DNA of 56,461 nucleotides, from contig JBAZOO010000024.1 in assembly GCA_041648735.1 (NCBI GenBank), forward strand, positions 1 to 56,461. Reading direction: 5' to 3'. The notes beneath the pieces were generated by a model that saw only the letters and a list, made by a program, of their open reading frames with translations, ran no database searches and was not told the origin of the DNA. This DNA is from JBAZOO01 sp041648735. Lineage in GTDB: Bacteria; Verrucomicrobiota; Lentisphaeria; Oligosphaerales; CAITYL01. Below are positions 17,676-25,742 of this stretch, piece by piece (the first letter of the stretch is position 1; each line of letters begins with the position of its first letter). A program made the translations under genes and the position numbers.

Positions 17676-18884
17676 ATGGACATGGCTGACTCAATTCCAG
17701 CCAAGCCGGCAGCCAGTCCGGCAGCGAACGAGCCACGGGGCAAGCTCTCCCGCATGGCCGCGCTCTTGGCCCTGTTTGCCATCACCGCCCTGGTTGTGGC
17801 TGGCGTCGTCACCGGCTTGGTGTCGCGTCAACGGGAGCGGGCGGCGCTGGTGAATGAAACCGCCGAGTTGGCGGTTCCCACGGTCACCGTTGTATCCCCC
17901 GCGCCGGGCAAGGCCGCCGCCACACTGTTGCTGCCGGCGGAGGTCAAACCCTGGATCGACGCGCCGATCTACGCTCGCGCCAGTGGCTACGTGAAGCGTT
18001 GGCTCGTGGACATCGGCGCGCCGGTGAAGGCCGGCGAGCTGCTGGCGGAGATCGAGACGCCCGAGCTTGATCAGCAAGTCGATCAAGCCCGCCATGAACT
18101 CGCCCAGGCCGAAGCCGCGTTGGCCTTGGCCAAGAGCACCGCCGAGCGCTACACCTTGCTGCTCAAGACCGCCAGCGTCAGCGAACAGGATGCCGATGAG
18201 AAGCAGAGCGACTTCGCATTAAAGACCGCCAGTGCCGCCGCCGATCGCGCCAATCTCCGGCGGCTGGAGAACCTGCAAGCATTCGCCCGCGTCACCGCGC
18301 CGTTTGCCGGCACCATCACCGCCCGCAACATCGACGTGGGCGAACTGGTCGCGGCCGGCAATGCCAAGGAACTCTTCCGATTGTCGCAAACCGACAAACT
18401 GCGCGTCTACGTTTCCGTGCCGCAAACGGACGCATTCAGCGTCCGCGCGGACCAGCCCGCCGAGATGCTCATCCCTGAATTCCCCGGTCGGGTCTTCGCC
18501 GCGAAGGTGGTGTCCACCGCCAGCGCTATCTCCGCCGACTCGCGCACGCTGCTCACCCAACTGGAAGTGGACAATTCACGCAACGACCTTCTGCCGGGCT
18601 GTTTTGCCCAAGTGCGGTTCACGGCGGCGCAACGCGAGGCCAGCCTGGTGCTCCCGGCGAACACCCTGTTGTTCCGCGCCGAAGGACCGCAGGTGGGCGT
18701 CGTGAAGTCAGATGGCACCGTCGAATTGCGCACCGTGAAACTGGGCCGCGATTTCGGGCAGACCATCGAAATCCTCGCGGGCGTTAGCGCGACGGACAAG
18801 GTCATCCTCAATCCATCCGATTCGCTGCTCAACGGCATGTCCATGCGCGTCGCCGGATCGGCCAAACCGGAAAAAGGCAGATGA
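17676..18884 (+). CDS. RND periplasmic adaptor subunit
   Basis: A 402-residue membrane fusion protein with an N-terminal anchor (LLALFAITALVVAGVVTGLV), lipoyl half-motifs (YARASGYVKRWLVDIGAPVK and ARVTAPFAGTITARNIDVGE), a short coiled-coil hairpin between them, and a beta-barrel domain (LRVYVSVPQTDAF). It joins the RND pump to the NodT channel. The gene order pump-adaptor-channel differs from the usual adaptor-first order. ATG 17682 is a possible alternative start. Confidence 0.92.
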   Translation: MDMADSIPAKPAASPAANEPRGKLSRMAALLALFAITALVVAGVVTGLVSRQRERAALVNETAELAVPTVTVVSPAPGKAAATLLLPAEVKPWIDAPIYARASGYVKRWLVDIGAPVKAGELLAEIETPELDQQVDQARHELAQAEAALALAKSTAERYTLLLKTASVSEQDADEKQSDFALKTASAAADRANLRRLENLQAFARVTAPFAGTITARNIDVGELVAAGNAKELFRLSQTDKLRVYVSVPQTDAFSVRADQPAEMLIPEFPGRVFAAKVVSTASAISADSRTLLTQLEVDNSRNDLLPGCFAQVRFTAAQREASLVLPANTLLFRAEGPQVGVVKSDGTVELRTVKLGRDFGQTIEILAGVSATDKVILNPSDSLLNGMSMRVAGSAKPEKGR

Positions 18885-20380
18885 AGCACTCGCAGCAACA
18901 GATTCGCCGGTCAGCCGTATCCTGGCCTTGGCTTGCCTCACTGGCGCTGGCCTTGGCGGCGGGTTGCACCGTTGGGCCACAGTACCAGCGACCGGCGGCG
19001 GTCACGACGATGCCCGCCACCTATGCCGGCGCGGTAGACGGCTGGAAGACCGCCGCGCCTCAGGCGCATCTGCCCAAAGGGGCTTGGTGGGAGGTCTTTG
19101 GCGACGCGGAGTTGAACCGTCTGGAAGCCGAAGCCGCCACGGCAAACCAGGAACTCAAGGCCGCCGTCGCACGCTTCGCCCAGGCCCGCGCCGCCGCCGA
19201 TGTCACTCGCTCGGGGCTGTTCCCGCGTATTGGAGTTGGGGCAACCGCCATACGCCAGCGTGACTCCGCCAATCGGCCGCTGAGCAACACGGGCCAGGCC
19301 GCAGGCGAGGGGCACACCTACAGCAATTTCGCCGTGCCCTTTGACTTCAGTTATGAGTTGGACCTTTGGGGGCGCGTGCGGCGAAACGTGGAGTCCGCGC
19401 AAGCCGGCCTACAGGCCAGTGCCGCTGACCTCGAAGGAATCAAGCTGGCCATCGCCGCCGAAGTCGCCGCCGACTATTTCACGCTTCGGGCGCTCGACGC
19501 GGAGAAGGCTGCCCTGCTCGCCAGCATTGAGACTTACCGCAAGTCCCTGGACCTGACCCGTAACCGCCGCGCCGGCGGCATCGTCTCCGATCTGGATGTG
19601 GCGCAGGCCGAAACCATCCTGAAAACGGCCAGTGCCCAGTTGCCTGCCATCGTCCTCACCCGGACGAAATTTGAGCACGCCCTGGCCGCGCTGACCGGTC
19701 AACCGGCACCCCTGTTCCGTCTGGCGGATCGCCCCCTCGAAAATCCACTCCCGATCATTCCAGCGGAGTTGCCATCCGCCCTGCTGGAGCGCCGTCCCGA
19801 CATCGCCGCCGCCGAACGGCGCATGGCCGCCGCCAACGCCGATATCGGCGTGGCCACGGCAGCGTTCTACCCGACGGTTCGGCTGAACGGCTTGGCGGGC
19901 CTGCAAAGCATTGACGCGGGAACGCTATTTGACTGGCCAAGCCGATTTTGGGCGGTCGGTCCGTCGCTGTCCCTCCCTTTGTTTGAAGGCGGGCAGCGCA
20001 AGGCCAATTTGCGTCTGGCGCAGGCGGCGTATGAAGAAACGGTTGCCGATTATCGCGGAATAGTGCTGGGGGCTTTCTCCCAAGTCGAAGACAATCTCGC
20101 GGCCCAGCGTCTCTTGGGCGACGAATACGATCAGGAGCAGTCCGCCCTGCAATCCGCCCGCAAGCAACTGGAAATCGCCAGCAACCAGTATCGCGGGGGG
20201 CTGGTCACTTACCTGCAGGTTGCGACAGCCCAGACGGCATCGCTGGAGCGAGAGCGCGCCGTGGTTCGTCTGCGCAGTGAGCAGTTCGTGGCCGCTGTGG
20301 CATTGGTGAAATCCTTAGGCGGCGGTTGGCAGAGGGTTGAGGCAGACCACGGAACTCTCGTGCAAAAACCCGATCAGTAA
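18881..20380 (+). CDS. NodT-family outer membrane efflux lipoprotein
   Basis: A 499-residue OEP-family channel with lipobox LALAAGCTVGPQYQRP (Cys ~29) and the NodT hallmarks WWEVFGDAELNRLEAEA, FDFSYELDLWGRVRRNVESA and LLERRPDIAAAERRMAAANA. ATG 18881 overlaps the adaptor stop by four bases. It provides the outer-membrane exit duct for the RND pump. Confidence 0.93.
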   Translation: MKHSQQQIRRSAVSWPWLASLALALAAGCTVGPQYQRPAAVTTMPATYAGAVDGWKTAAPQAHLPKGAWWEVFGDAELNRLEAEAATANQELKAAVARFAQARAAADVTRSGLFPRIGVGATAIRQRDSANRPLSNTGQAAGEGHTYSNFAVPFDFSYELDLWGRVRRNVESAQAGLQASAADLEGIKLAIAAEVAADYFTLRALDAEKAALLASIETYRKSLDLTRNRRAGGIVSDLDVAQAETILKTASAQLPAIVLTRTKFEHALAALTGQPAPLFRLADRPLENPLPIIPAELPSALLERRPDIAAAERRMAAANADIGVATAAFYPTVRLNGLAGLQSIDAGTLFDWPSRFWAVGPSLSLPLFEGGQRKANLRLAQAAYEETVADYRGIVLGAFSQVEDNLAAQRLLGDEYDQEQSALQSARKQLEIASNQYRGGLVTYLQVATAQTASLERERAVVRLRSEQFVAAVALVKSLGGGWQRVEADHGTLVQKPDQ

Positions 20381-20479
20381 TGTTGCGAGGCCGGCATTCC
20401 GGCTGCAATTGGGAGGCGGAGTGTGTGTGCCATGACTTGCTTGTGTTTGAAGACGGTTGCGCTCGGGGAGCTTTCTAAC

Positions 20480-20506
20480 CACCGCAACGCCTGCGGTGTT
20501 TTTTTT
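20480..20506 (+). terminator. Rho-independent terminator of the efflux island
   Basis: Perfect 7-bp stem (CACCGCA / TGCGGTG) with a 5-base loop followed directly by eight T residues, 100 bases after the NodT stop. This marks the end of the RND operon. Confidence 0.85.
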
Positions 20507-20818
20507 ACGCGCGAGAGTCGCGTCGCGCAAGCCCGCGTCGGATCGTGGCTTGGGGCAAGGGGTTACGAGCGTCCCCGGCCGCCCCTCTCAGCCCGCGTGT
20601 TAACCCGCCAGAGAGGATCGGACGGCTCGCGGGGCCAAACTCTCAGACTCTCTCCCGCCGAGAGCGGGTCGGGTTAACGGCACCGTCGCGGTCGCCTGTT
20701 TCAAGTGCGGGCGGATTTCTCGAACAGCGGTTCTGGCGGGGTTAACGGTTCCGCCGTCGGCCGCCGGAACTCTCACGTTCTCGCCGAGGATTCGCCCGAT
20801 CCATACAGATGGGCACTC
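20507..20818. other. Gene-free stretch
   Basis: No convincing gene. Two copies of a GGGTTAACGG motif occur (about 20673 and 20740). The open frame reading into the AbiEi remnant has no similarity I recognise before about 20800. Confidence 0.5.
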
Positions 20819-21061
20819 ATGCCCGCAGTGGAAGGAATCGAGACGCATGATGTGGCGGGCGTCGAGGTTCGCGTCTATGGCGCGGCCAAGACCGTGGCAG
20901 ACGGCTTCAAGTTCCACAACAAGATCGGCACCGCCGTGGCCGTGGAGGCGCTGCGGGATTGCCTCAAACAGCGGAAGGCGAGCGTGGATGATCTGATGCG
21001 CCATGCACGGATCTGCCGGGTCGAGCACGCAATGAGCCCGTATCTGGAGGCGATGCTGTGA
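20819..21061 (+). pseudogene. AbiEi antitoxin remnant (C-terminal part)
   Basis: About 80 residues match the end of AbiEi-family type IV antitoxins: GIETHDVAGVEVRVYGAAKT, VADGFKFHNKIGTAVAVEAL, then RQRKASVDDLMRHARICRV-like sequence ending PYLEAML. A full AbiEi is around 200 residues; the N-terminal winged-helix half is missing and upstream sequence is unrelated. The stop overlaps a GTG that opens the AbiEii remnant, the gene order of intact abiE loci. Confidence 0.72.
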
Positions 21062-21225
21062 GCGCCAAGGAAATTGATCCAGTCGCACGATCCGTTCATG
21101 ATCGGCTGCTCAAGCTGGCCACCAGCCGTAAGGAAGACTTCAACGCGATGCTCGGCCGCCCAACTCCGGCGCATAAGTATCACCTGACCGGCAGATTTTG
21201 GGCGCAGCGAATGTCCGGTGGGTAG
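21058..21225 (+). pseudogene. AbiEii toxin remnant (N-terminal part)
   Basis: GTG-started frame of 55 codons whose first ~30 residues (PVARSVHDRLLKLATSRKED then FNAMLGR) look like the N-terminus of AbiEii nucleotidyltransferase toxins, which average ~300 residues. After GR the sequence is unrelated and soon stops. Antitoxin lacks its start and toxin its end, so the locus is dead. It marks the edge of the rearranged accessory zone. Confidence 0.65.
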
Positions 21226-21337
21226 GTAAGCGTCGCTGCTGACCCATGTTGCGCACGGGAGCGGGCGGCGGGATAGTTAGGAGCCAGTCACGGCCGCCGG
21301 TGCCGGGCTGGCTCTTTGACATTCCGGGCGGGATTCA

Positions 21338-21560
21338 GGCCGGCGTGACGGCAGGTGCGTCAGCGGTCCTGGCGGCGAGCCAGCGGTGGGGGAGAAGTTC
21401 GGCGACGCGGCTGGCGGGATGGCCCTGGATGCGGGCGAGGACGTCGGCGAGGTACTCGTAGGGGGCGGCGCCGATGGCGGACTTGGGCAGGACTTCATTG
21501 CGGGCCAGGGCGTCCCTGGCGCGGGCGAGCATGCCTTCTCGAAGGCGACCATGGCCAGGA
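21338..21560 (-). pseudogene. IS66-type transposase remnant with internal deletions
   Basis: Read on the minus strand from 21560, three IS66-like pieces are joined: DDESFLAMVAFEK, then (another frame) LARARDALARNEVLPKSAIG, then APYEYLADVLARIQGHPASR with VAELLPHRWLAART. The last is the C-terminus of IS66 transposases (AYL-x-DVL-x-RI...HP...ELLP-x-RW). The DDE catalytic region between the pieces is gone. A second IS66 piece lies at 30016-30135 in the same orientation. Confidence 0.68.
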
Positions 21561-21574
21561 AGCTCTCGTCGTCG

Positions 21575-21895
21575 CAGCCGCCGGGGATGGCGAAGTCCGG
21601 CGCGGGGGAAGTGTCTTCTCCGTGGTTTCCGTGTGCTCCGCGCGAAGACCGGATTTGCCTGTCCCCTCAAGGCTCGTCGTAGCAGCCGCCGGGGATGGCG
21701 AAGTCCGGCGCGGGAGAAGTGTTTTTCTCCGTGGTTTCCGTGTGCTCCGCGCGAAGACCGGATTTGCCTGTCCCCTCAAGGCTCTCGTCGGAGCCGCCGC
21801 CGGGGATGGCGAAGTCCGGCGCGGGGGAAGTGTCTTCTCCGTGGTTTCCGTGTGCTCCGCGCGAAGACCGGATTTGCCTGTCCCCTCAAGGCTCC
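21575..21895. repeat. Direct-repeat array, ~108 bp x 3 (left border)
   Basis: Three near-identical copies beginning near 21575, 21683 and 21790. Each contains GGGGATGGCGAAGTCCGGCG, a CCGTGGTTTCCGTGTGCTCC segment and GAAGACCGGATTTGCCTGTC followed by CCCTCAAGGCTC. The same unit recurs at 30141-30450. The IS66 piece precedes both arrays in the same orientation, so the RHS zone is bracketed by direct repeats. Confidence 0.9.
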
Positions 21896-22101
21896 GCCGC
21901 CGCCGCCGCCGGGGCATTGGAAACTGGAACCCCGACACTTGGAACTCCGCCACCGCCCGGTCTCCCGCCCGGCGCGGGATCGCCGGGACGGCAGGTCCCC
22001 GCCCCGCGAGGAACCGCCTCGATGGCAGATCGCGCCTGGATGGCAAAAAACACCACCAGCGCCAGCAGCCAAGCCAGAAAATGGGGTCGCCAAATCGTCA
22101 T
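21886..22101 (-). pseudogene. Truncated mini-RHS leader (signal peptide and linker only)
   Basis: A 71-codon frame with signal peptide (TIWRPHFLAWLLALVVFFAI) followed by the linker CRPGDPAPGGRPGGG and VPSVGVPVSNAP, the same linker found in the mini-RHS genes at 25743 and 28740. It then runs into the direct-repeat array and stops; neck and tip are absent. It appears to be the 5' remnant of a further unit whose 3' part was lost by recombination at the repeats. Confidence 0.55.
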
Positions 22102-22301
22102 CTACCATGATCCTTGCGAAGTCAGAAAGGACTGCCGAAAACACAATTACAAAAAAAAGACATTGTTCCAATTATCAAGATACGCAACTATAAACATGTT
22201 CTTTAAATTTTTCCAGACAACACAAAGACAAACAAAATGAGATTATCAAAATAGGCATTAAATACACATGGAGTCGCCAAGCGGCAGAGCATTAAATCAC
22301 T

Positions 22302-22718
22302 TTATCGCCAATATTTTTCCTTTGATTTAATATAAAGCGTCTTGCCCCCTTCATCATACAAGGCAAAACACTCAATTTTGTAATTTCCCATGCCGACAAT
22401 GAGTTCCTCAATCCGAAAACCTTTTTTAATCGTAACGCTGTTCATTTTTGGAATATAAATTGTCGTTGTAGCAACAATGTGATGAGATATTAGATGAAAT
22501 TGCCGGCAATATTCTTCGAACTGTTTAGTATCCATCTTGTACACAATAACAAAGCAACTTTTTGACCATTCTCTATGAACTGTAAATTCATCACCGTGAT
22601 TCAAAAGTTGAGGAGTATAATAAACTTGATCGGGGGTTGATCTTTTGCATCCATAGCTTAAAATTATAAAGCTTGAAACATAAGCGATGGCTTTTAATTT
22701 ATTCAAGAATCCATTCAT
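22302..22718 (-). CDS. Candidate immunity lipoprotein (unit d)
   Basis: A 138-residue protein with a short hydrophobic leader (IAYVSSFIILSYGC) ending in a lipobox-like Cys, then a charged, AT-rich-coded domain with no family I recognise. It lies downstream of a 77-residue gene and the tip of unit d, and overlaps the former by 20 bases. Low GC contrasts strongly with the neck sequences, as expected for exchangeable toxin-immunity cargo. The immunity role is inferred from position. ATG 22718 is chosen to place the signal peptide at the start. Confidence 0.6.
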   Translation of the reverse strand: MNGFLNKLKAIAYVSSFIILSYGCKRSTPDQVYYTPQLLNHGDEFTVHREWSKSCFVIVYKMDTKQFEEYCRQFHLISHHIVATTTIYIPKMNSVTIKKGFRIEELIVGMGNYKIECFALYDEGGKTLYIKSKEKYWR

Positions 22719-22932
22719 AGCGGTTGCTCCATTTGCCTTCAATATAATAGTTCCCTTGATAGAGTCCATCAAATACCCAATCGGCACCCGTTTCGGCAAT
22801 GGCTCCAATGGATGCAAATGCATCATAGAAACTATTGACATCATTCCATCCAGCAAATTCCCCGTGATTTATTCCTCTAAAATCGACTTCGTCAAAATGA
22901 GTAAAATTAACCGTTAATGATAATTTTGTCAT
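22699..22932 (-). CDS. Small acidic protein coupled to unit d tip
   Basis: A 77-residue soluble protein (starts MTKLSLTVNFTHFDEVDFRG) rich in aromatic and acidic residues. Its ATG overlaps the tip stop by four bases (ATGA), so the two are made together. It is a second candidate immunity protein for unit d, without export signal, or a separately encoded end of the toxin. No family recognised. Confidence 0.55.
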   Translation of the reverse strand: MTKLSLTVNFTHFDEVDFRGINHGEFAGWNDVNSFYDAFASIGAIAETGADWVFDGLYQGNYYIEGKWSNRYEWILE

Positions 22933-23447
22933 GCCATTTTTTTTGAGGTAGATCCTTGTGCATAATACGACAGTTGACCGGTTGCTAAAACAGCTTGCCA
23001 AATCGCTGAATTCAATCTAAATTCTCTTTGGCCAAAAGTTTGATAAATTGAATCCGTCCTCCAAGTTTTTAAATTGTTTTTTAATTCACCAATTAAAGGC
23101 GACAACTCTTCATTGACATCACTGTCGCTTCCAAGTAATTCACCAGGAATCCCAATTAGCATTAGTTTTTTTGATCCATAATTGTCGACTTGGTATAATT
23201 GTTTTAATGGCAAAGCATATACTGCAGCCGCTAAGGATGCATAAGTATTGGCACCTATTGCTAATCCAAGCGGATCAATCTCCATCGTCGGAACCGGCGC
23301 ATACACCCAGTTGTTGGCGCCATCGGGGAAGCCGGAGGGGTCGGGGGTGGTCCAGCGGCAGAGGGCCGGGTCGTAGCTGCGGTAGTTGAAGAGGTAGGCG
23401 CCCAAGTCGGCATCGTACGGCTTGCCGGTGAAGAACACGGTCGGCAC
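22929..23447 (-). CDS. Mini-RHS unit d: RHS neck plus variable tip
   Basis: A 172-residue frame from GTG 23447. Residues 1-60 are the RHS-associated core neck (VFFTGKPYDADLGAYLFNYR, SYDPALCRWTTPDPSGFPDG, then EIDPLGL). The remaining ~110 residues are an unrelated AT-rich tip (from AIGANTYASLAAAVYALPLK) of unknown activity. The signal-peptide leader directly upstream (23448-23622) is in another frame, so the exported form is broken unless a frameshift or reading error joins them. Followed by two candidate immunity genes. Confidence 0.65.
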   Translation of the reverse strand: MPTVFFTGKPYDADLGAYLFNYRSYDPALCRWTTPDPSGFPDGANNWVYAPVPTMEIDPLGLAIGANTYASLAAAVYALPLKQLYQVDNYGSKKLMLIGIPGELLGSDSDVNEELSPLIGELKNNLKTWRTDSIYQTFGQREFRLNSAIWQAVLATGQLSYYAQGSTSKKMA

Positions 23448-23622
23448 CTGAGCCGCCCGGTCTCCCGCCCCGCGAGGGATCGCCTGGACGGCAGGTCCCG
23501 TCCGGCGCGGGACTGCCTGGACGGCAGGTCCCCGCCGCCACCCCGGCCGAGCCCAGCAGCGCCAGACCCACGGCCAACCCCAACTTCAGCTTCAGCCCAT
23601 TGCCCCGATTCCGCTGCGCCAT
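23448..23622 (-). pseudogene. Out-of-frame signal-peptide leader of unit d
   Basis: ATG 23622 has a good ribosome site (GAGGAGGCGGGCG). It opens MAQRNRGNGLKLKLGLAVGL with continuation ALLGSAGVAAGTC, the same leader as unit a at 29783. The frame then enters two CRPGDP-type repeats and passes through the neck in the wrong frame. In unit a the linker is longer and in frame, so unit d seems to have lost linker repeats with a net shift. Confidence 0.55.
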
Positions 23623-23633
23623 CGCCCGCCTCC

Positions 23634-24128
23634 TCACTGACTTTTCAATGGTTTATATAAAAAACCAATCAAATAAAATGGCTCATAATTTTCTTCATAT
23701 ATAACCATGGGGAAGTTTGCAACATCGCTTTTGTATGTATAAACTTTTATCTTTTTCTTTGGTTCAAGATTGTCATTAAGCTTTAAATGGTCGGGGAGAT
23801 TAACAACTTCCGCCCGAATAAGACCATTAACAACATCACGCTCAGCAACATTCCCCAATTTACCGATATCAAAACCATTTTTAAATCGACATAAAAGGAT
23901 AAATTTATACATGCCCCTTGGCATCTCATCAAACTGGATAACTTTGATTACAGCAACGTCTTCAGCCAATTTATGTCTGGCCCGCATTTCCGCAAGTATT
24001 GCTTGCGGTGTGAATGGTATAGCCTGATTAGACTTAATTATTTTGATAATCTCATAAATGTTCACGACTATAATTGAACAAATTAACAGCGAAAAAACAG
24101 TCAATGCGATTTTATCTTTGGTTTTCAT
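23634..24128 (-). CDS. Candidate immunity membrane protein (unit c)
   Basis: A 164-residue protein with one N-terminal membrane segment (IALTVFSLLICSIIVVNIY) and a ~125-residue extracytoplasmic domain rich in Lys, Ile and Val. No family recognised. It follows the unit c tip by 34 bases and has a GAGGGTTAA ribosome site. Position, low GC and export signal fit an immunity protein acting outside the cytoplasm (inference). Confidence 0.62.
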   Translation of the reverse strand: MKTKDKIALTVFSLLICSIIVVNIYEIIKIIKSNQAIPFTPQAILAEMRARHKLAEDVAVIKVIQFDEMPRGMYKFILLCRFKNGFDIGKLGNVAERDVVNGLIRAEVVNLPDHLKLNDNLEPKKKIKVYTYKSDVANFPMVIYEENYEPFYLIGFLYKPLKSQ

Positions 24129-24162
24129 TTAACCCTCAATTTGATTGGGGCAATTAATAAAA

Positions 24163-24984
24163 TTATTCAATTATAATAGACCGACTATACGAAAAATCTT
24201 TATAACTAGTCTCTCTGTAATCAGATGCCACACCCATGTGTTCAAGAAATATAAATGAATCGTCATCAAACATACTCCATGGCCCAAATTTCTCACCTGG
24301 ATTGAAATCTGCATAATCACGACAGTACAATCTAGCGGCAACTGTTAGTTCTGCCCGTGCATCTGAAATTCGCGTAACATTTACATTGCTTATTGCACCA
24401 ATAAAAGCTTCATAAGAGCTAATCCATGGATTATGGCTATTGCGAGATATGAGGCCATCGCTAAGTGAAGGCAAAACGGGTGAAAACAATGAACTCGAAC
24501 CAATACTCAGACCTAGTGCCGTGCTTTTTGCCAATGCGTGATTTGCGGTAAAAATTGACATCATTAATGCTCCTGATGCCTGATAATCTTTATCGAACGC
24601 TTCCCATGGCAATTCAACTGGAGCTCCTGTGTTTAGCAGCCAATGATTAAATCCTTTGTAGTTCCAATCTGAAGGGAAAGGTATTTCAGGAACCATGCGA
24701 ATGGTAACAAGTGCCGTCATTTGAGTGTGAATATAGACCGCAAGTAGCTCTTCCTCCAACGTATGATTATCATGTAATCCAAGCGGATCTATTCCTGTAG
24801 TCGGAACCGGCGCATACACCCAGTTGTTGGCGCCATCGGGGAAGCCGGAGGGGTCGGGGGTGGTCCAGCGGCAGAGGGCCGGGTCGTAGCTGCGGTAGTT
24901 GAAGAGGTAGGCGCCCAGGTCGGCATCGTACGGCTTGCCGGTGAAGAAGAGAACCGGCGCGGCCTCCAGGGGTGCCAATCCCAT
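24163..24984 (-). CDS. Mini-RHS unit c: leaderless RHS neck plus variable tip
   Basis: A 273-residue protein with the neck at residues ~10-60 (LFFTGKPYDADLGAYLFNYR ... IDPLGL) and a ~210-residue tip of unknown activity (segments EELLAVYIHTQMTALVTIRM, ARLYCRDYADFNPGEKFGPW). It has no signal peptide: the ATG sits right after the stop of the unit b lipoprotein gene (TGAATG), so translation would depend on re-initiation. This is the layout expected of a displaced 'orphan tip'. Confidence 0.65.
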   Translation of the reverse strand: MGLAPLEAAPVLFFTGKPYDADLGAYLFNYRSYDPALCRWTTPDPSGFPDGANNWVYAPVPTTGIDPLGLHDNHTLEEELLAVYIHTQMTALVTIRMVPEIPFPSDWNYKGFNHWLLNTGAPVELPWEAFDKDYQASGALMMSIFTANHALAKSTALGLSIGSSSLFSPVLPSLSDGLISRNSHNPWISSYEAFIGAISNVNVTRISDARAELTVAARLYCRDYADFNPGEKFGPWSMFDDDSFIFLEHMGVASDYRETSYKDFSYSRSIIIE

Positions 24985-25719
24985 TCAGTCATGGGGCTGT
25001 TGGGGATTGCATTTTTTCCCTTCCGCAAACATGGTTTCGTATAAGAAAGCATAGACATCGTTCAAGTCAACGCGATAAATCACACTGTCCTTGCACAAGA
25101 ACTCCAAATAGCAAACATGTATACTGTTCCGGAAAACCACGTAGTGGATGCGGTTTTCATCCTGGATGTCTGGTTGGCCAAGCTCGCGTGACGGAAAGTC
25201 GGCTGTATATTGCCTCTCACTTGGTTTTATGTACTGGACAAGGAAGCATGCCTCCGCATATCGTGTCCCTCCCCGTTTTTCCGAAAATTGGCGGCAGACT
25301 TTCACAAATTCAGCCTCCCGAACGTCTGGCGATGGCTCAAAAAAGTCATAGCCGGCAAAAATCATATCCGATTCAACTTCAAAGAGTTTACTTCCATTGA
25401 ACTTTAACCGCAGATTTGACTCGCTTTGAATTTCGCTGTTCTTCGCATAGTAATAAATCCATTCATCTTCGTTGATGACATCTGGGACTCCCAGCAAGTC
25501 AATGATCTCGGATTTGGTGAAATCAAGTTTGCATTTCTTCAAATCTGATTCAACAGAATGAACCGCAACAGTTTTTGCATCGTCATTGCCCACCTTAAAA
25601 ATTTTACCATGATTCACCTTTAAGCTTCTGTGCGGATCCTCATATCCATTTTTCTTGCATGAAAGGCAAGGCAAAATGAGCAACAGAGAAAAAAGGCAAA
25701 GACTGCTGGATTTCTTCAT
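24985..25719 (-). CDS. Candidate immunity lipoprotein (unit b)
   Basis: A 244-residue lipoprotein (SSSLCLFSLLLILPCLSC, lipobox LSC) with a region SEIIDLLGVPDVINEDEWIY that resembles the SmpA/BamE-type fold seen in small envelope lipoproteins. Start ATG 25719 has AGGGAG six bases upstream; ATG 25725 is too close to it. It lies 23 bases after the metalloprotease-like tip of unit b. By position it would protect against that tip; a periplasmic location matches an exported toxin. Confidence 0.62.
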   Translation of the reverse strand: MKKSSSLCLFSLLLILPCLSCKKNGYEDPHRSLKVNHGKIFKVGNDDAKTVAVHSVESDLKKCKLDFTKSEIIDLLGVPDVINEDEWIYYYAKNSEIQSESNLRLKFNGSKLFEVESDMIFAGYDFFEPSPDVREAEFVKVCRQFSEKRGGTRYAEACFLVQYIKPSERQYTADFPSRELGQPDIQDENRIHYVVFRNSIHVCYLEFLCKDSVIYRVDLNDVYAFLYETMFAEGKKCNPQQPHD

Positions 25720-25742
25720 TTTCATCTCCCTGCTCCCTAACC

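Noticed and set aside
20423..20677. 84-codon + strand frame after the NodT gene
   Set aside because: It runs across the rho-independent terminator at 20480-20506 and has no recognisable similarity.
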